Shown: positions 1-6,356 of the stretch, piece by piece
How the letters are laid out: every line of letters starts with the position of its first letter
Numbering within the stretch: the first letter of the stretch is position 1
From: Limnochordia bacterium
GTDB taxonomy: Bacteria > Bacillota > Limnochordia > Darwinibacteriales > DTU012
Direction: 5' to 3'
Assembly (NCBI GenBank): GCA_007116145.1
Contig: SKJB01000066.1
Span: 1 to 58,301 of the forward strand
Length of the DNA: 58,301 nt
The notes under the pieces: model-generated
What the model saw: only the letters and a program-made list of their open reading frames with translations
Database searches by the model: none
Told to the model about the DNA's origin: nothing
Made by a program: the position numbers and the translations under genes

Positions 1-744
1 AAGTTCTCTATTGTTGTTACTGCTATCATGATTACTATTGTGGATGCCATATTCTGTACCAACTTGACGATACATAGCGTCTACTTTAACTTCGTCATTT
101 AACTTAGTTTCAGCTTTGACAGCAACGTGCATACCGTCAGTATTAGGAGTGTTAAGAGTGTAACCTACTCCACCTTGAATGGTTACATCACTAACTTTAA
201 AGTTACCAAATCCAACGACTGTATTAACAGCGTCAACACCAGAAAAATTATGCTCAAAAGCCAATCCAACTGGATTATCTGAAACATCAAACCGAGCAAT
301 GGAAGTAATCCGTTTTCCGACATTATACTGAACTTCCATATCTGCATAATCAGCTAAAGGGAACTCTGCTCGTACTAAAGGACCATCACCCCGATTAATT
401 CTAATAACGTTTAACGGAGTATTAATCCAAGAAAGATTACGGTTTGCGACATCAATCTTTACATCGCCTTCCCATATTTGCAAACGATAGTCGCTGAAAC
501 TACCGACAGCTCCACTTTGAGTGAATCGACCTAGTCGACCTTCAAGTTTCCAACGACCACTTTGCTCAGTCGAAACATCTAAGTTAAGTTCGTACCTATG
601 ATTCATAGCAAATCCCTTTAAAGCAAAATCATCATCATTGTCAAGTTCTAATTGATACCAGCCACGGAAATTAACATTCGAAGCCATTGCACTAGCGGCT
701 AAAACCATAACTAGCACTAACGATAATACTAATACTTTCTTCAT
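1..744 (-). CDS. Secreted beta-barrel-like envelope protein, 3' end cut by window edge
   Basis: An open frame of 248 codons runs from ATG at 744 to the window edge without a stop, so the C-terminus is missing. The start has a strong purine-rich ribosome site (GAGGGGGAAAC) directly upstream. Residues 1-21 form a classic signal peptide (MKK, hydrophobic core, ASAMA before SNVNF). The mature part consists of alternating polar/hydrophobic short strands (for example RYELNLDV, RWKLEGRLGRF, NTVVGFGNFKV), the pattern of an outer-membrane or surface beta-barrel. No family could be named. Together with the barrel proteins at 1164-2501 and 8277-8993 it suggests a diderm envelope. A long structured leader precedes it (745-1020). 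Envelope location is confident; the barrel fold is inferred from strand pattern only. Confidence 0.75.
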   Translation of the reverse strand, partial: MKKVLVLSLVLVMVLAASAMASNVNFRGWYQLELDNDDDFALKGFAMNHRYELNLDVSTEQSGRWKLEGRLGRFTQSGAVGSFSDYRLQIWEGDVKIDVANRNLSWINTPLNVIRINRGDGPLVRAEFPLADYADMEVQYNVGKRITSIARFDVSDNPVGLAFEHNFSGVDAVNTVVGFGNFKVSDVTIQGGVGYTLNTPNTDGMHVAVKAETKLNDEVKVDAMYRQVGTEYGIHNSNHDSSNNNREL

Positions 745-779
745 TTGTGTTTCCCCCTCAGTAATTTGTATAAATAGTT

Positions 780-1020
780 TTTGTCTTGCTATAACATGTT
801 CCGTGGTGTCTTGTGGGGAAAGTCTCCATGTTTCCTTTACCCAACTATCTCACGTCAGGACCATGCTCATCAACTTCCCGCTTAGCAACTGGTACTGAAC
901 GGGCACCTCCTTTCTATCCAGTTCCCTTGGGAAGAATAATGCCTCACCTACATACTTAGACATCAATTACATAAATCCTTCTTTTTTTCTTCTTAAAACG
1001 AAAAAACTTTTTAAAATTTT
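780..1020 (-). promoter_or_regulatory. Long structured leader of the barrel gene at 1-744
   Basis: The 419-base stretch 745-1163 has no convincing gene. Read on the minus strand it contains AGGTGAGGC near 932-940, a ribosome-site-like AAAGGAGGT (905-913), a stem-loop in which CCCGTT pairs with AGCGGG just after it, and a second hairpin (814-843; GGGTAAAG against CTTTCCCC with one mismatch). A very short frame ATGAGC... (870) reaches TGA within seven codons. Parts recall segments of metal or cobalamin riboswitch consensus, but I could not align a complete known class. Bases 1021-1163 are AT-rich and show nothing further that I can defend. Confidence 0.4.
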
Positions 1021-1163
1021 TATAGGCAAAGCACGTTTATAGATGAGATATTCGGCAATGTTTCAGAGAATCCTGCTCCAAAAAAATATTAATTGTGATT
1101 TATTCGCGGAATTAGTGAAAGCGATCTAGCCGCTGATGGATCGTTCTTCTTCGCTGAAATCAT

Positions 1164-2501
1164 CTAGAACATGACAGAAATACCAGCAGTTGCAGACGTA
1201 CCTACTACAACTTCCCCATCGCTAAAGTTTCCACCTACGTGTTTTACTCCAAGGTTTATCCCGTTCGGCGCTTTGAAATCTGCACCAACAGAGTATCCAA
1301 TAGTTTCTTTGTCCGCAACAGTTACTTCACTGCTTAAACCCATACCATTTACAGCAGGTACCATGGTTACTATCGTTTTTGCGCCAAGAGTGTGCGCAAG
1401 ACCTTCTCCTGGTGTCCAAACACCCTTATAGTTGGTCTCGACATTAAAATTATTAGTAGCTGCAAACGATTTCCCTACTCCAAACGTAGTATTTTTTGTG
1501 CTAATACCTGACTCTGCAACATCCACTACGGTTTCAACATCTATAGCATAACCTTCCATGTTTGTCTCCGCAGCTAACGTGGCTTCTTCAAACATCTGAT
1601 CATAGTCAGCAGCTATTTTCACACCTTGTTGCTCCGTAGCCACTCCAACATAGATACCTTTTTCTATACGATTACCTTCGTGTACCCAGTTTTGACCTTG
1701 GTCATTCTTGCTGTCAGCTTTAGCAATATAGGCAGGTTTCCAATCATTAGAGATTGAGCGATATCCAGCGTGCACACTCATGTTGTCCGCTACTTGATAT
1801 TGAGCACTAACGACCCATAATCGTTCAACACCAGTACTAGCATTAGCCTCTGCTGGGTCAGCAACTTGCGCAAAGTCTTTCTGCACCGCCAAGCCTCCAC
1901 CCACAATTAACAGATCCAGAGGACGGACCGCAGCATCCACGACGACATTGATACCGACGTTGTCATGAATAATTGTAGATCCTGCTTGCATATCATTTAG
2001 CTTCACCCTGGCATTTATACCCGTAATTGCACTCTCTTCGGTAGGGATTGCATAGAAACCATTGAGCTTCGCTGGCCCTACTTGCAGATTGCTGACACTG
2101 ACTCCATATTCATCGTTTACTGAAGTAAACGGTCCGTAGTTAATATCAAGACTACCAAAACGAGTTGTCGCTTCAGGGCCACCATACCAAAACGAACCCT
2201 CTGTTTCAATATAGGCTTTCTTTAGTTTTAAGTCTGCTGCACTCATACCTAAGTCTAATCCAGTTCTATTTTTCTCTTTTAAGCCAAACTCAACAACGGC
2301 TCTAGTTGATTCTCCAGCAGTATCGAAGCCAAAATTAAGATCCAGTGTTGATTCAGGTTTCACCTCGACTGTACCGTCTAAAGCTCTACGCCACTCAAGA
2401 TTGGAGTCAAGAGCACCACTAAAGTTAATTCCAGCTGTGGCTGCAGATCCCGAAAGCACGAATACAATTGCAGTAGATAAAGCAATCATTGACGTTTTCA
2501 T
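1164..2501 (-). CDS. Porin-like outer-membrane beta-barrel protein (445 aa)
   Basis: A 445-residue secreted protein. Residues 1-23 are a signal peptide (MKT, hydrophobic stretch, SAATA before GINFSG). The rest is rich in Gly, Asn, Thr and aromatic residues in alternating amphipathic strands with no long helix, and the chain ends in GISVMF. A C-terminal Phe on the last strand is the usual recognition signal of BamA-assembled outer-membrane barrels. Size and composition fit a 16- to 18-strand porin, but no specific porin family or substrate could be recognised. It has no SLH domain, unlike OmpM porins of Negativicutes. The gene is preceded by a 385-base leader containing a translated-looking 18-codon ORF (2535-2591). 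The barrel assignment is inference from pattern; export is well supported. Confidence 0.7.
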   Translation of the reverse strand: MKTSMIALSTAIVFVLSGSAATAGINFSGALDSNLEWRRALDGTVEVKPESTLDLNFGFDTAGESTRAVVEFGLKEKNRTGLDLGMSAADLKLKKAYIETEGSFWYGGPEATTRFGSLDINYGPFTSVNDEYGVSVSNLQVGPAKLNGFYAIPTEESAITGINARVKLNDMQAGSTIIHDNVGINVVVDAAVRPLDLLIVGGGLAVQKDFAQVADPAEANASTGVERLWVVSAQYQVADNMSVHAGYRSISNDWKPAYIAKADSKNDQGQNWVHEGNRIEKGIYVGVATEQQGVKIAADYDQMFEEATLAAETNMEGYAIDVETVVDVAESGISTKNTTFGVGKSFAATNNFNVETNYKGVWTPGEGLAHTLGAKTIVTMVPAVNGMGLSSEVTVADKETIGYSVGADFKAPNGINLGVKHVGGNFSDGEVVVGTSATAGISVMF

Positions 2502-2534
2502 CGTTTAAAATATCCCCCTTAGGATTGTGTGAAA

Positions 2535-2591
2535 TCATTCGATTTGTTTTCTATCATTCCCGATTTCTTTGACCTGATCGGACCAGCTCAT
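2535..2591 (-). CDS. Possible 18-residue leader peptide upstream of the porin-like gene
   Basis: An 18-codon frame (MSWSDQVKEIGNDRKQIE) begins at ATG 2591 behind a near-perfect ribosome site, AAAGGAGG with a six- to seven-base spacer, and ends at TGA 2535, 31 bases before the porin-like start codon. Its ribosome site is at least as good as that of the downstream gene, so translation is likely if the leader is transcribed. It is not hydrophobic and contains no run of a single amino acid, so it does not look like a classical attenuation peptide. It could be part of a regulatory leader or a small protein. No homologue recognised. Confidence 0.4.
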   Translation of the reverse strand: MSWSDQVKEIGNDRKQIE

Positions 2592-2632
2592 GATCGACCT
2601 CCTTTCGGGCTTTGCTAGCTCTCTGGGGCACC

Positions 2633-2668
2633 CAGCAAAAAATAACTAACATAAGTCATTTTTTGCTG
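2633..2668 (-). repeat. AT-rich inverted repeat in the porin leader
   Basis: CAGCAAAAAAT (2633-2643) and ATTTTTTGCTG (2658-2668) form a perfect 11-base-pair stem with a 14-base loop. It lies between the candidate terminator at 2671-2698 and the leader peptide. Without a following U-run it is not a standard terminator; it may be an RNA fold or a protein site. Confidence 0.45.
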
Positions 2669-2670
2669 AA

Positions 2671-2698
2671 TAAAACACAAGCCAGTCCTTCGGCTTGT
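2671..2698 (-). terminator. Candidate terminator or attenuator ahead of the porin-like gene
   Basis: On the minus strand ACAAGCC and GGCTTGT form a seven-base-pair stem with an eight-base loop, followed by GTTTTA. It lies 190 bases beyond the TSUP gene and 170 bases before the porin start, so it may end the TSUP transcript or act as an attenuator inside the porin leader. The rest of 2699-2886 shows no gene or convincing promoter. Confidence 0.45.
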
Positions 2699-2886
2699 TG
2701 GTACAGATTTTCGCCTTAATAACTAAATAACCTGCTAGATAAAGGTTTATAATTATTTCCAGCACAGCCAATCTAAGAGCACTGCATGATAATTACTGTA
2801 CTGTGTTTTACCCCAACTCTAATTCTCGATTTTTACCTCAATCCCTGCTAGAACCAACTATTACAATTTTCCAGCTACCTAACTCG

Positions 2887-3246
2887 CTAGACCTTCGCAG
2901 GTAAGAGCATGCGAATCGCAATGTATATCAGTAAGATCGCAAATCCTTTTTTCAGCAATTCTGCTGGAATATAACCACTTACATAGGTACCTACATACGC
3001 ACCAACCATACCTCCAAGTGCAATCAGTACCGCTAGGTTTAAGTTCACATTACCTTTTTGATAATGACCGATCAGACCTACGACAGCGGTAGGGATAATA
3101 ACCGCTAAAGACGTGCCGGCGGCTTGTGGCATCGTTAAATGAAACAGATATAACAAGATGGGGATTAATACGGGTCCACCACCGATACCCATTAAAGAAC
3201 TCAATATACCTATACCGATTCCAACAAACACTGCATTTACTGCCAT
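2887..3246 (-). CDS. Half-size TSUP (TauE/SafE) family membrane protein
   Basis: A 119-residue membrane protein with four hydrophobic segments and the glycine-rich TauE/SafE signature (SSLMGIGGGPVLIPILLY) in the first. The family (sulfite or organosulfonate exporter type) usually has about 250 residues built from two such halves; short single-repeat members exist and often come as adjacent pairs, but no partner gene is visible here. I chose ATG 3246 because GAGGAGAG lies seven bases upstream. A longer frame back to 3312 would start inside the terminator of the preceding gene. The substrate cannot be read from the sequence. It may work as a homodimer. Confidence 0.75.
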   Translation of the reverse strand: MAVNAVFVGIGIGILSSLMGIGGGPVLIPILLYLFHLTMPQAAGTSLAVIIPTAVVGLIGHYQKGNVNLNLAVLIALGGMVGAYVGTYVSGYIPAELLKKGFAILLIYIAIRMLLPAKV

Positions 3247-3310
3247 ACTCAATCTCTCCTCTGCAAAATTCTTCTTGCCCATGTATATTGCAACTAGGCA
3301 TCCCACACAC

Positions 3311-3334
3311 AAAAAAAGAGCGGTTACCCACTCT
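3311..3334 (-). terminator. Rho-independent terminator after the HAD phosphatase gene
   Basis: Minus strand: a seven-base-pair stem (CCACTCT at 3328-3334 against AGAGCGG at 3317-3323, one G-T pair) with a four-base loop, followed by seven U residues (3311-3317). It separates the HAD gene from the TSUP gene and supports the downstream TSUP start at 3246. Confidence 0.75.
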
Positions 3335-3401
3335 TCTATTCTTATATTAGCTATTTAACACCAACATCCTTTATCTCCCGAATCAAATTAATGTTATTTT
3401 A

Positions 3402-4205
3402 TTATAAAACAAAACGTCGCAGAGCAGACGCAACTCCCGATTCCTCGTTTGTCCGTGTAACATAGTCTGCAATTTCTTGTACAGCGCGATTACCATTGCC
3501 CATCGCTACTCCAATACCTGCATATTGTAACATCGTCAAATCATTTCCACTATCACCAATTGCTAATACTTGCGCTGATGCGATCCCAAGACTTTTTGCA
3601 TAATTTGCTAAGGTAATCCCTTTACTCGCTTGATTATGGGTCAGCTCTATATAGCGACTCTTCGATCGAGTCACCTGTGCAATAGCTCCAAAACGTTCGG
3701 TAACAATGGGAAAACGCTGGGCTATTTCTGCTTCTGTCCCAACAATCAGTAGCTTAGACAGAGCTTTTTGATTCTCTGCAATAAATTCTAATAAATCGCC
3801 CACAACAATTGCATCAACGTTAGCATTTCTTATATAGTACTCCACATTGTCATTCATCTGTTCGACATATAATTTGTCCTCAAAATAGATATTTAGCGTC
3901 CAATTCTCAGCTTGACAATATCTAATCACCGCTTTAGCCAGTTCATACTCTACAGCGATATGCGCAATCAATTCACCATTGATGCGTCGTAACATCGCCC
4001 CGTTGTAACTCAAAATGGCCTCATCCGGCGGTAACGCCAATTGCTTAGCATAGGGAAGTGCCGAAATGTGCATGCGTCCCGTAGCAAGCATTACTCGCAC
4101 ACCTTTGGCTTGCGTGGCTTGAATTGCCTGCAAATTTTCTGGAGATATCTCTAATTTGTGATTGATCAAGGTATCGTCGACATCAATTGCAACTAGTCTA
4201 ATCAT
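3402..4205 (-). CDS. Cof-type HAD-superfamily phosphatase
   Basis: A 267-residue soluble HAD hydrolase of the Cof (class IIB cap) type, which dephosphorylates sugar phosphates, nucleotides or flavin and pyridoxal phosphates. Visible motifs: motif I D8-V-D10-D-T12 (Asp8 nucleophile, Asp10 acid/base), motif II Thr42 in LATGR, motif III Lys195, motif IV GDSGND at 217-222. The cap domain lies between roughly 85 and 185. Length is typical. GGAGG sits nine bases before the ATG. It is transcribed with or just after the SHOCT-like gene upstream (terminator at 4240-4263 lies between). The exact substrate of such proteins cannot be predicted from sequence. Confidence 0.9.
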   Translation of the reverse strand: MIRLVAIDVDDTLINHKLEISPENLQAIQATQAKGVRVMLATGRMHISALPYAKQLALPPDEAILSYNGAMLRRINGELIAHIAVEYELAKAVIRYCQAENWTLNIYFEDKLYVEQMNDNVEYYIRNANVDAIVVGDLLEFIAENQKALSKLLIVGTEAEIAQRFPIVTERFGAIAQVTRSKSRYIELTHNQASKGITLANYAKSLGIASAQVLAIGDSGNDLTMLQYAGIGVAMGNGNRAVQEIADYVTRTNEESGVASALRRFVL

Positions 4206-4239
4206 CTAACTCAGCCTCCAAATCGTTGTCTTTCAAAAC

Positions 4240-4263
4240 AATAGGGTGGTTTCCCACCCTATT
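4240..4263 (-). terminator. Terminator overlapping the stop codon of the SHOCT-like gene
   Basis: AATAGGGTGG (4240-4249) and CCACCCTATT (4254-4263) form a perfect ten-base-pair stem with a four-base loop. The minus-strand stop codon (4259-4261) lies inside the stem, and GTTTTG follows the hairpin. It ends the three-gene DUF2089 operon. Confidence 0.75.
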
Positions 4264-4615
4264 CTACTATTAACGTGATCTTGCGATGTTCCTCTGGTTG
4301 ATCTATTTCGACTAGTTTACCACGAGCTCCTGCCTGGATACTCTGAAATAGCGCACGAAAATCCCCATTAGCCTGAAACCACTCTTTGGGAAGAAATTCC
4401 CAAGCTAATTGGGCTAAACTCACTGGCAACTTAACGTTAACATGCTCCTTATCTTGCTCAACAACCTTAATAACCAAAGTACTAGCCGTTACTCTCCCTT
4501 TAACCTGCACTTGTTGTGACTCAAGCGCGTCTAAAAGTTTGGCTGCGTCGTCCACACTGACCTTCTTCGCCTCAAGCATTGCGAGAATTTGGCGCTTTTC
4601 TTCACTTAGTGCCAT
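4259..4615 (-). CDS. SHOCT-like domain protein (118 aa), last gene of DUF2089/YvlB operon
   Basis: A 118-residue soluble protein. The first 30 residues (ALSEEKRQILAMLEAKKVSV, then DDAAKLLDAL) are the short helical SHOCT-like module also found at the N-terminus of the next gene upstream and the C-terminus of the DUF2089 protein. Then comes a beta-rich stretch (VTASTLVIKVVEQDKEHVNV), a conserved-looking PVSLAQLAWEFLPKEW segment, and a second strand pair at the end. Proteins of this shape commonly accompany DUF2089 and DUF4097 genes in Firmicutes; their function is unknown. I chose ATG 4615 over a longer frame because GAGGAGAG precedes it; it overlaps the upstream stop by 14 bases, indicating translational coupling. 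Confidence 0.75.
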   Translation of the reverse strand: MALSEEKRQILAMLEAKKVSVDDAAKLLDALESQQVQVKGRVTASTLVIKVVEQDKEHVNVKLPVSLAQLAWEFLPKEWFQANGDFRALFQSIQAGARGKLVEIDQPEEHRKITLIVE

Positions 4616-5765
4616 GGGAACTCTCCTCTCGCGCAATAACGATCGATCCAGAATTAGTCTTGGCATTAATCCGAATGGAGGTGGCGCCGTCACCACTAGC
4701 CGTTCCGCTGATCCGATGAATTCCAGCACGTTTCTCATTAATACTAAATTCAAAATGGGGAATATCTACCTGAACCTTTCCAACCGCTGTTGATGCGTCC
4801 GCAGATACTCCGAGCCCAGCTACTTGTGGCAGTACGCAGCGCAAGCTACCATTCGTTGTTTCCAATTTTATTTCACTCTCTGGATAAGCGAACGTTAGCG
4901 GGGCAACAGTAACAGAGCCATTAGTGGATCCACATTCGATTAGTTTCGCACTACCGCTCACCTTCAGTGAACCATTCCCGGTGCGTTGACGAATGGTTTC
5001 GCTCTCCACATAATCAAGTTTACATGATCCATTACTGGTAGTAACATCAATTTCCTTAGCCTTTACCTGACGCACAAGCATAGCACCATTGGTTGTCATA
5101 GCCTTGATAATCGTTCCAGAAATGTTGGTAACACTTACCCGACCATTATTGGCTACTAGCAGTAGATTATACTTGAACTGCCGGGGTAAATACAGCTGAT
5201 AAGCAAGAGTCACATCGATTTGGTGCGCAAGTTGCACCACTAGTTCGTCGAGCTCCTGCCCACTCTCTTTTAGTGGAATCTCGACAACTTTAGTTCGAGC
5301 TGTCTCCCGATCCTTTGCACGTACTTTTTGAATAACGACAAGTTTAAAGTGCTCTTGATCCCAGCCCTCAACCATGATCGGACCATTCGCACTTGAAAGT
5401 CTGAGCGGCACTTCAGGATGACTCGATGAAAACGTACCACTAAACTCCTGCGTGAATTCATGACTCTCGGTTCCAGCCATAAACGGTATTTTTGCAAGAA
5501 TTCGTGGTAGACTCGCTAATTTTTCTGCTAGTCCACCCTCTAGTTTTGCCTCAAGCGTACGGCTAAAACGATCGGCCGCTTGCTCCACCTTATGCGCAAA
5601 GTCTTCGCCATGTTTTTCGAGCCTTGCCCATCCACCTTCTCGATCCTCGTCATCGTCGCCTTTCTCGTCACCTTCACGCATTGCATCAAGTAAGGCTGCA
5701 GCCTCTCCCGCAGTTATTTTACCCGCTTCCAACATTTTTAGAATTAGTAATCGCTCTTCACTCAT
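4602..5765 (-). CDS. DUF4097/YvlB-like beta-strand repeat protein
   Basis: A 387-residue protein. Residues 1-30 hold the SHOCT-like helical module (ILKMLEAGKITAGEAAALLD), followed by an acidic linker (GDDDEDREGG) and a helical segment to about 90. From about 110 to the end come repeated short strands with a TNGS/TTNGS-type turn (ISGTIIKAMTTNGAMLV, TTSNGSCKLDYV, ETTNGSLRCV), the DUF4097 pattern of a stacked beta-solenoid, as in B. subtilis YvlB and LiaG, which belong to cell-envelope stress responses. There is no signal peptide or membrane segment, so it is probably cytoplasmic. It is eleven bases from the DUF2089 regulator upstream and overlaps the SHOCT-like gene downstream. Role in an envelope-stress operon is inference from relatives. 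Confidence 0.8.
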   Translation of the reverse strand: MSEERLLILKMLEAGKITAGEAAALLDAMREGDEKGDDDEDREGGWARLEKHGEDFAHKVEQAADRFSRTLEAKLEGGLAEKLASLPRILAKIPFMAGTESHEFTQEFSGTFSSSHPEVPLRLSSANGPIMVEGWDQEHFKLVVIQKVRAKDRETARTKVVEIPLKESGQELDELVVQLAHQIDVTLAYQLYLPRQFKYNLLLVANNGRVSVTNISGTIIKAMTTNGAMLVRQVKAKEIDVTTSNGSCKLDYVESETIRQRTGNGSLKVSGSAKLIECGSTNGSVTVAPLTFAYPESEIKLETTNGSLRCVLPQVAGLGVSADASTAVGKVQVDIPHFEFSINEKRAGIHRISGTASGDGATSIRINAKTNSGSIVIAREESSHGTK

Positions 5766-5775
5766 ATGTATCCCC

Positions 5776-6138
5776 CTATTTTTTTAGCAGTCTAACTGCC
5801 TCTTCTGCAGTAATCTCACCATTGTTTAAGGATTTCAGCACCTCTCTACGATGGTTATCCTCCTCACGATCCACTCGATACCCCAGTGCTTCAATCACAG
5901 TATCCAGACGATTCCGGACAGTAGGATACGATATCCCTAGTAGTCGCTCCACTTCCTTTATATTCCCACGGGCTGCCAAAAAGACTTCCATAAACTCGCG
6001 ATGTTCTGTCGGCAATTGACAAAATTTACAAGGTTGAAATCGACCCTCTAAGCTACTTTGACAATTCCGACAATGTAGCTTGGTGACATCCATTGCATCT
6101 CCGCAAACAGGACACTTACTAACCATGCGTCTTTCCAC
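5776..6138 (-). CDS. DUF2089 zinc-ribbon/HTH regulator
   Basis: A 120-residue DUF2089 protein. From the chosen start, cysteine pairs at 9/12, 23/26 and 37/40 form an N-terminal zinc ribbon; residues 45-90 are a helix-turn-helix (GNIKEVERLLGISYPTVRNR); the C-terminus (VLKSLNNGEITAEEAVRLLK) repeats the SHOCT-like module seen in both downstream partners. Such genes usually head operons with YvlB-like proteins and are thought to be transcription regulators. I prefer the GTG at 6138 (AAGGGG nine bases upstream); an in-frame ATG at 6126 lacks a well-spaced ribosome site. A sigma-A promoter and repeated TACACATT/ATTGACAT elements lie just upstream, so autoregulation is plausible. Confidence 0.8.
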   Translation of the reverse strand: MERRMVSKCPVCGDAMDVTKLHCRNCQSSLEGRFQPCKFCQLPTEHREFMEVFLAARGNIKEVERLLGISYPTVRNRLDTVIEALGYRVDREEDNHRREVLKSLNNGEITAEEAVRLLKK

Positions 6139-6166
6139 ATTAACACACCCCTTAACATACTTAAGG

Positions 6167-6236
6167 TACACATTGACATTATTCGTCTACACTTCATATT
6201 TTAACCAAAAATATTAATTATGTCAATATACACATT
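6167..6236 (-). promoter_or_regulatory. Repeat elements around the DUF2089 operon promoter (candidate operator)
   Basis: TACACATT occurs twice in direct orientation (6167-6174 and 6229-6236), and ATTGACAT (6172-6179) faces its reverse complement ATGTCAAT (6220-6227). The second copy contains the minus-strand -35 hexamer; the first lies just downstream of the expected transcription start. This arrangement would let a dimeric regulator, such as the DUF2089 protein itself, block or loop the promoter. Confidence 0.5.
6198..6226 (-). promoter_or_regulatory. Sigma-A promoter of the DUF2089 operon
   Basis: Minus strand: -35 TTGACA (6221-6226, perfect consensus), 17-base spacer, -10 TAAAAT (6198-6203). 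It lies 60 bases before the GTG at 6138. It is one of the best housekeeping promoters in the window. Confidence 0.8.
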
Positions 6237-6356
6237 AATATTATTGATGTTGCTGCGGTGTGAAAGAAACAGCTTCTCTCATTTAGGATTCTTTGAAAAT
6301 TCTGGAGGAAATCGGACAGTTTTCCCGAATATAATAAAGCACAAGGAGGTCAATTC

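Noticed and set aside
780-965. Known riboswitch (Mg M-box or cobalamin type) in the first leader
   Set aside because: Only isolated words (AGGTGAGGC, GGTGCCC, GCGGGAAG) match; the rest of each consensus is missing.
1171-1431. 86-codon plus-strand frame
   Set aside because: It lies antisense inside the porin-like gene, with no ribosome site and no plausible protein pattern.
3246-3312. Longer N-terminus of the TSUP protein from 3312
   Set aside because: The extension overlaps a strong terminator and has no ribosome site, while ATG 3246 has a good one.
5624-6019. 131-codon plus-strand frame over the DUF2089 genes
   Set aside because: Antisense to two recognisable coding genes, low complexity in Ser/Leu, no ribosome site.
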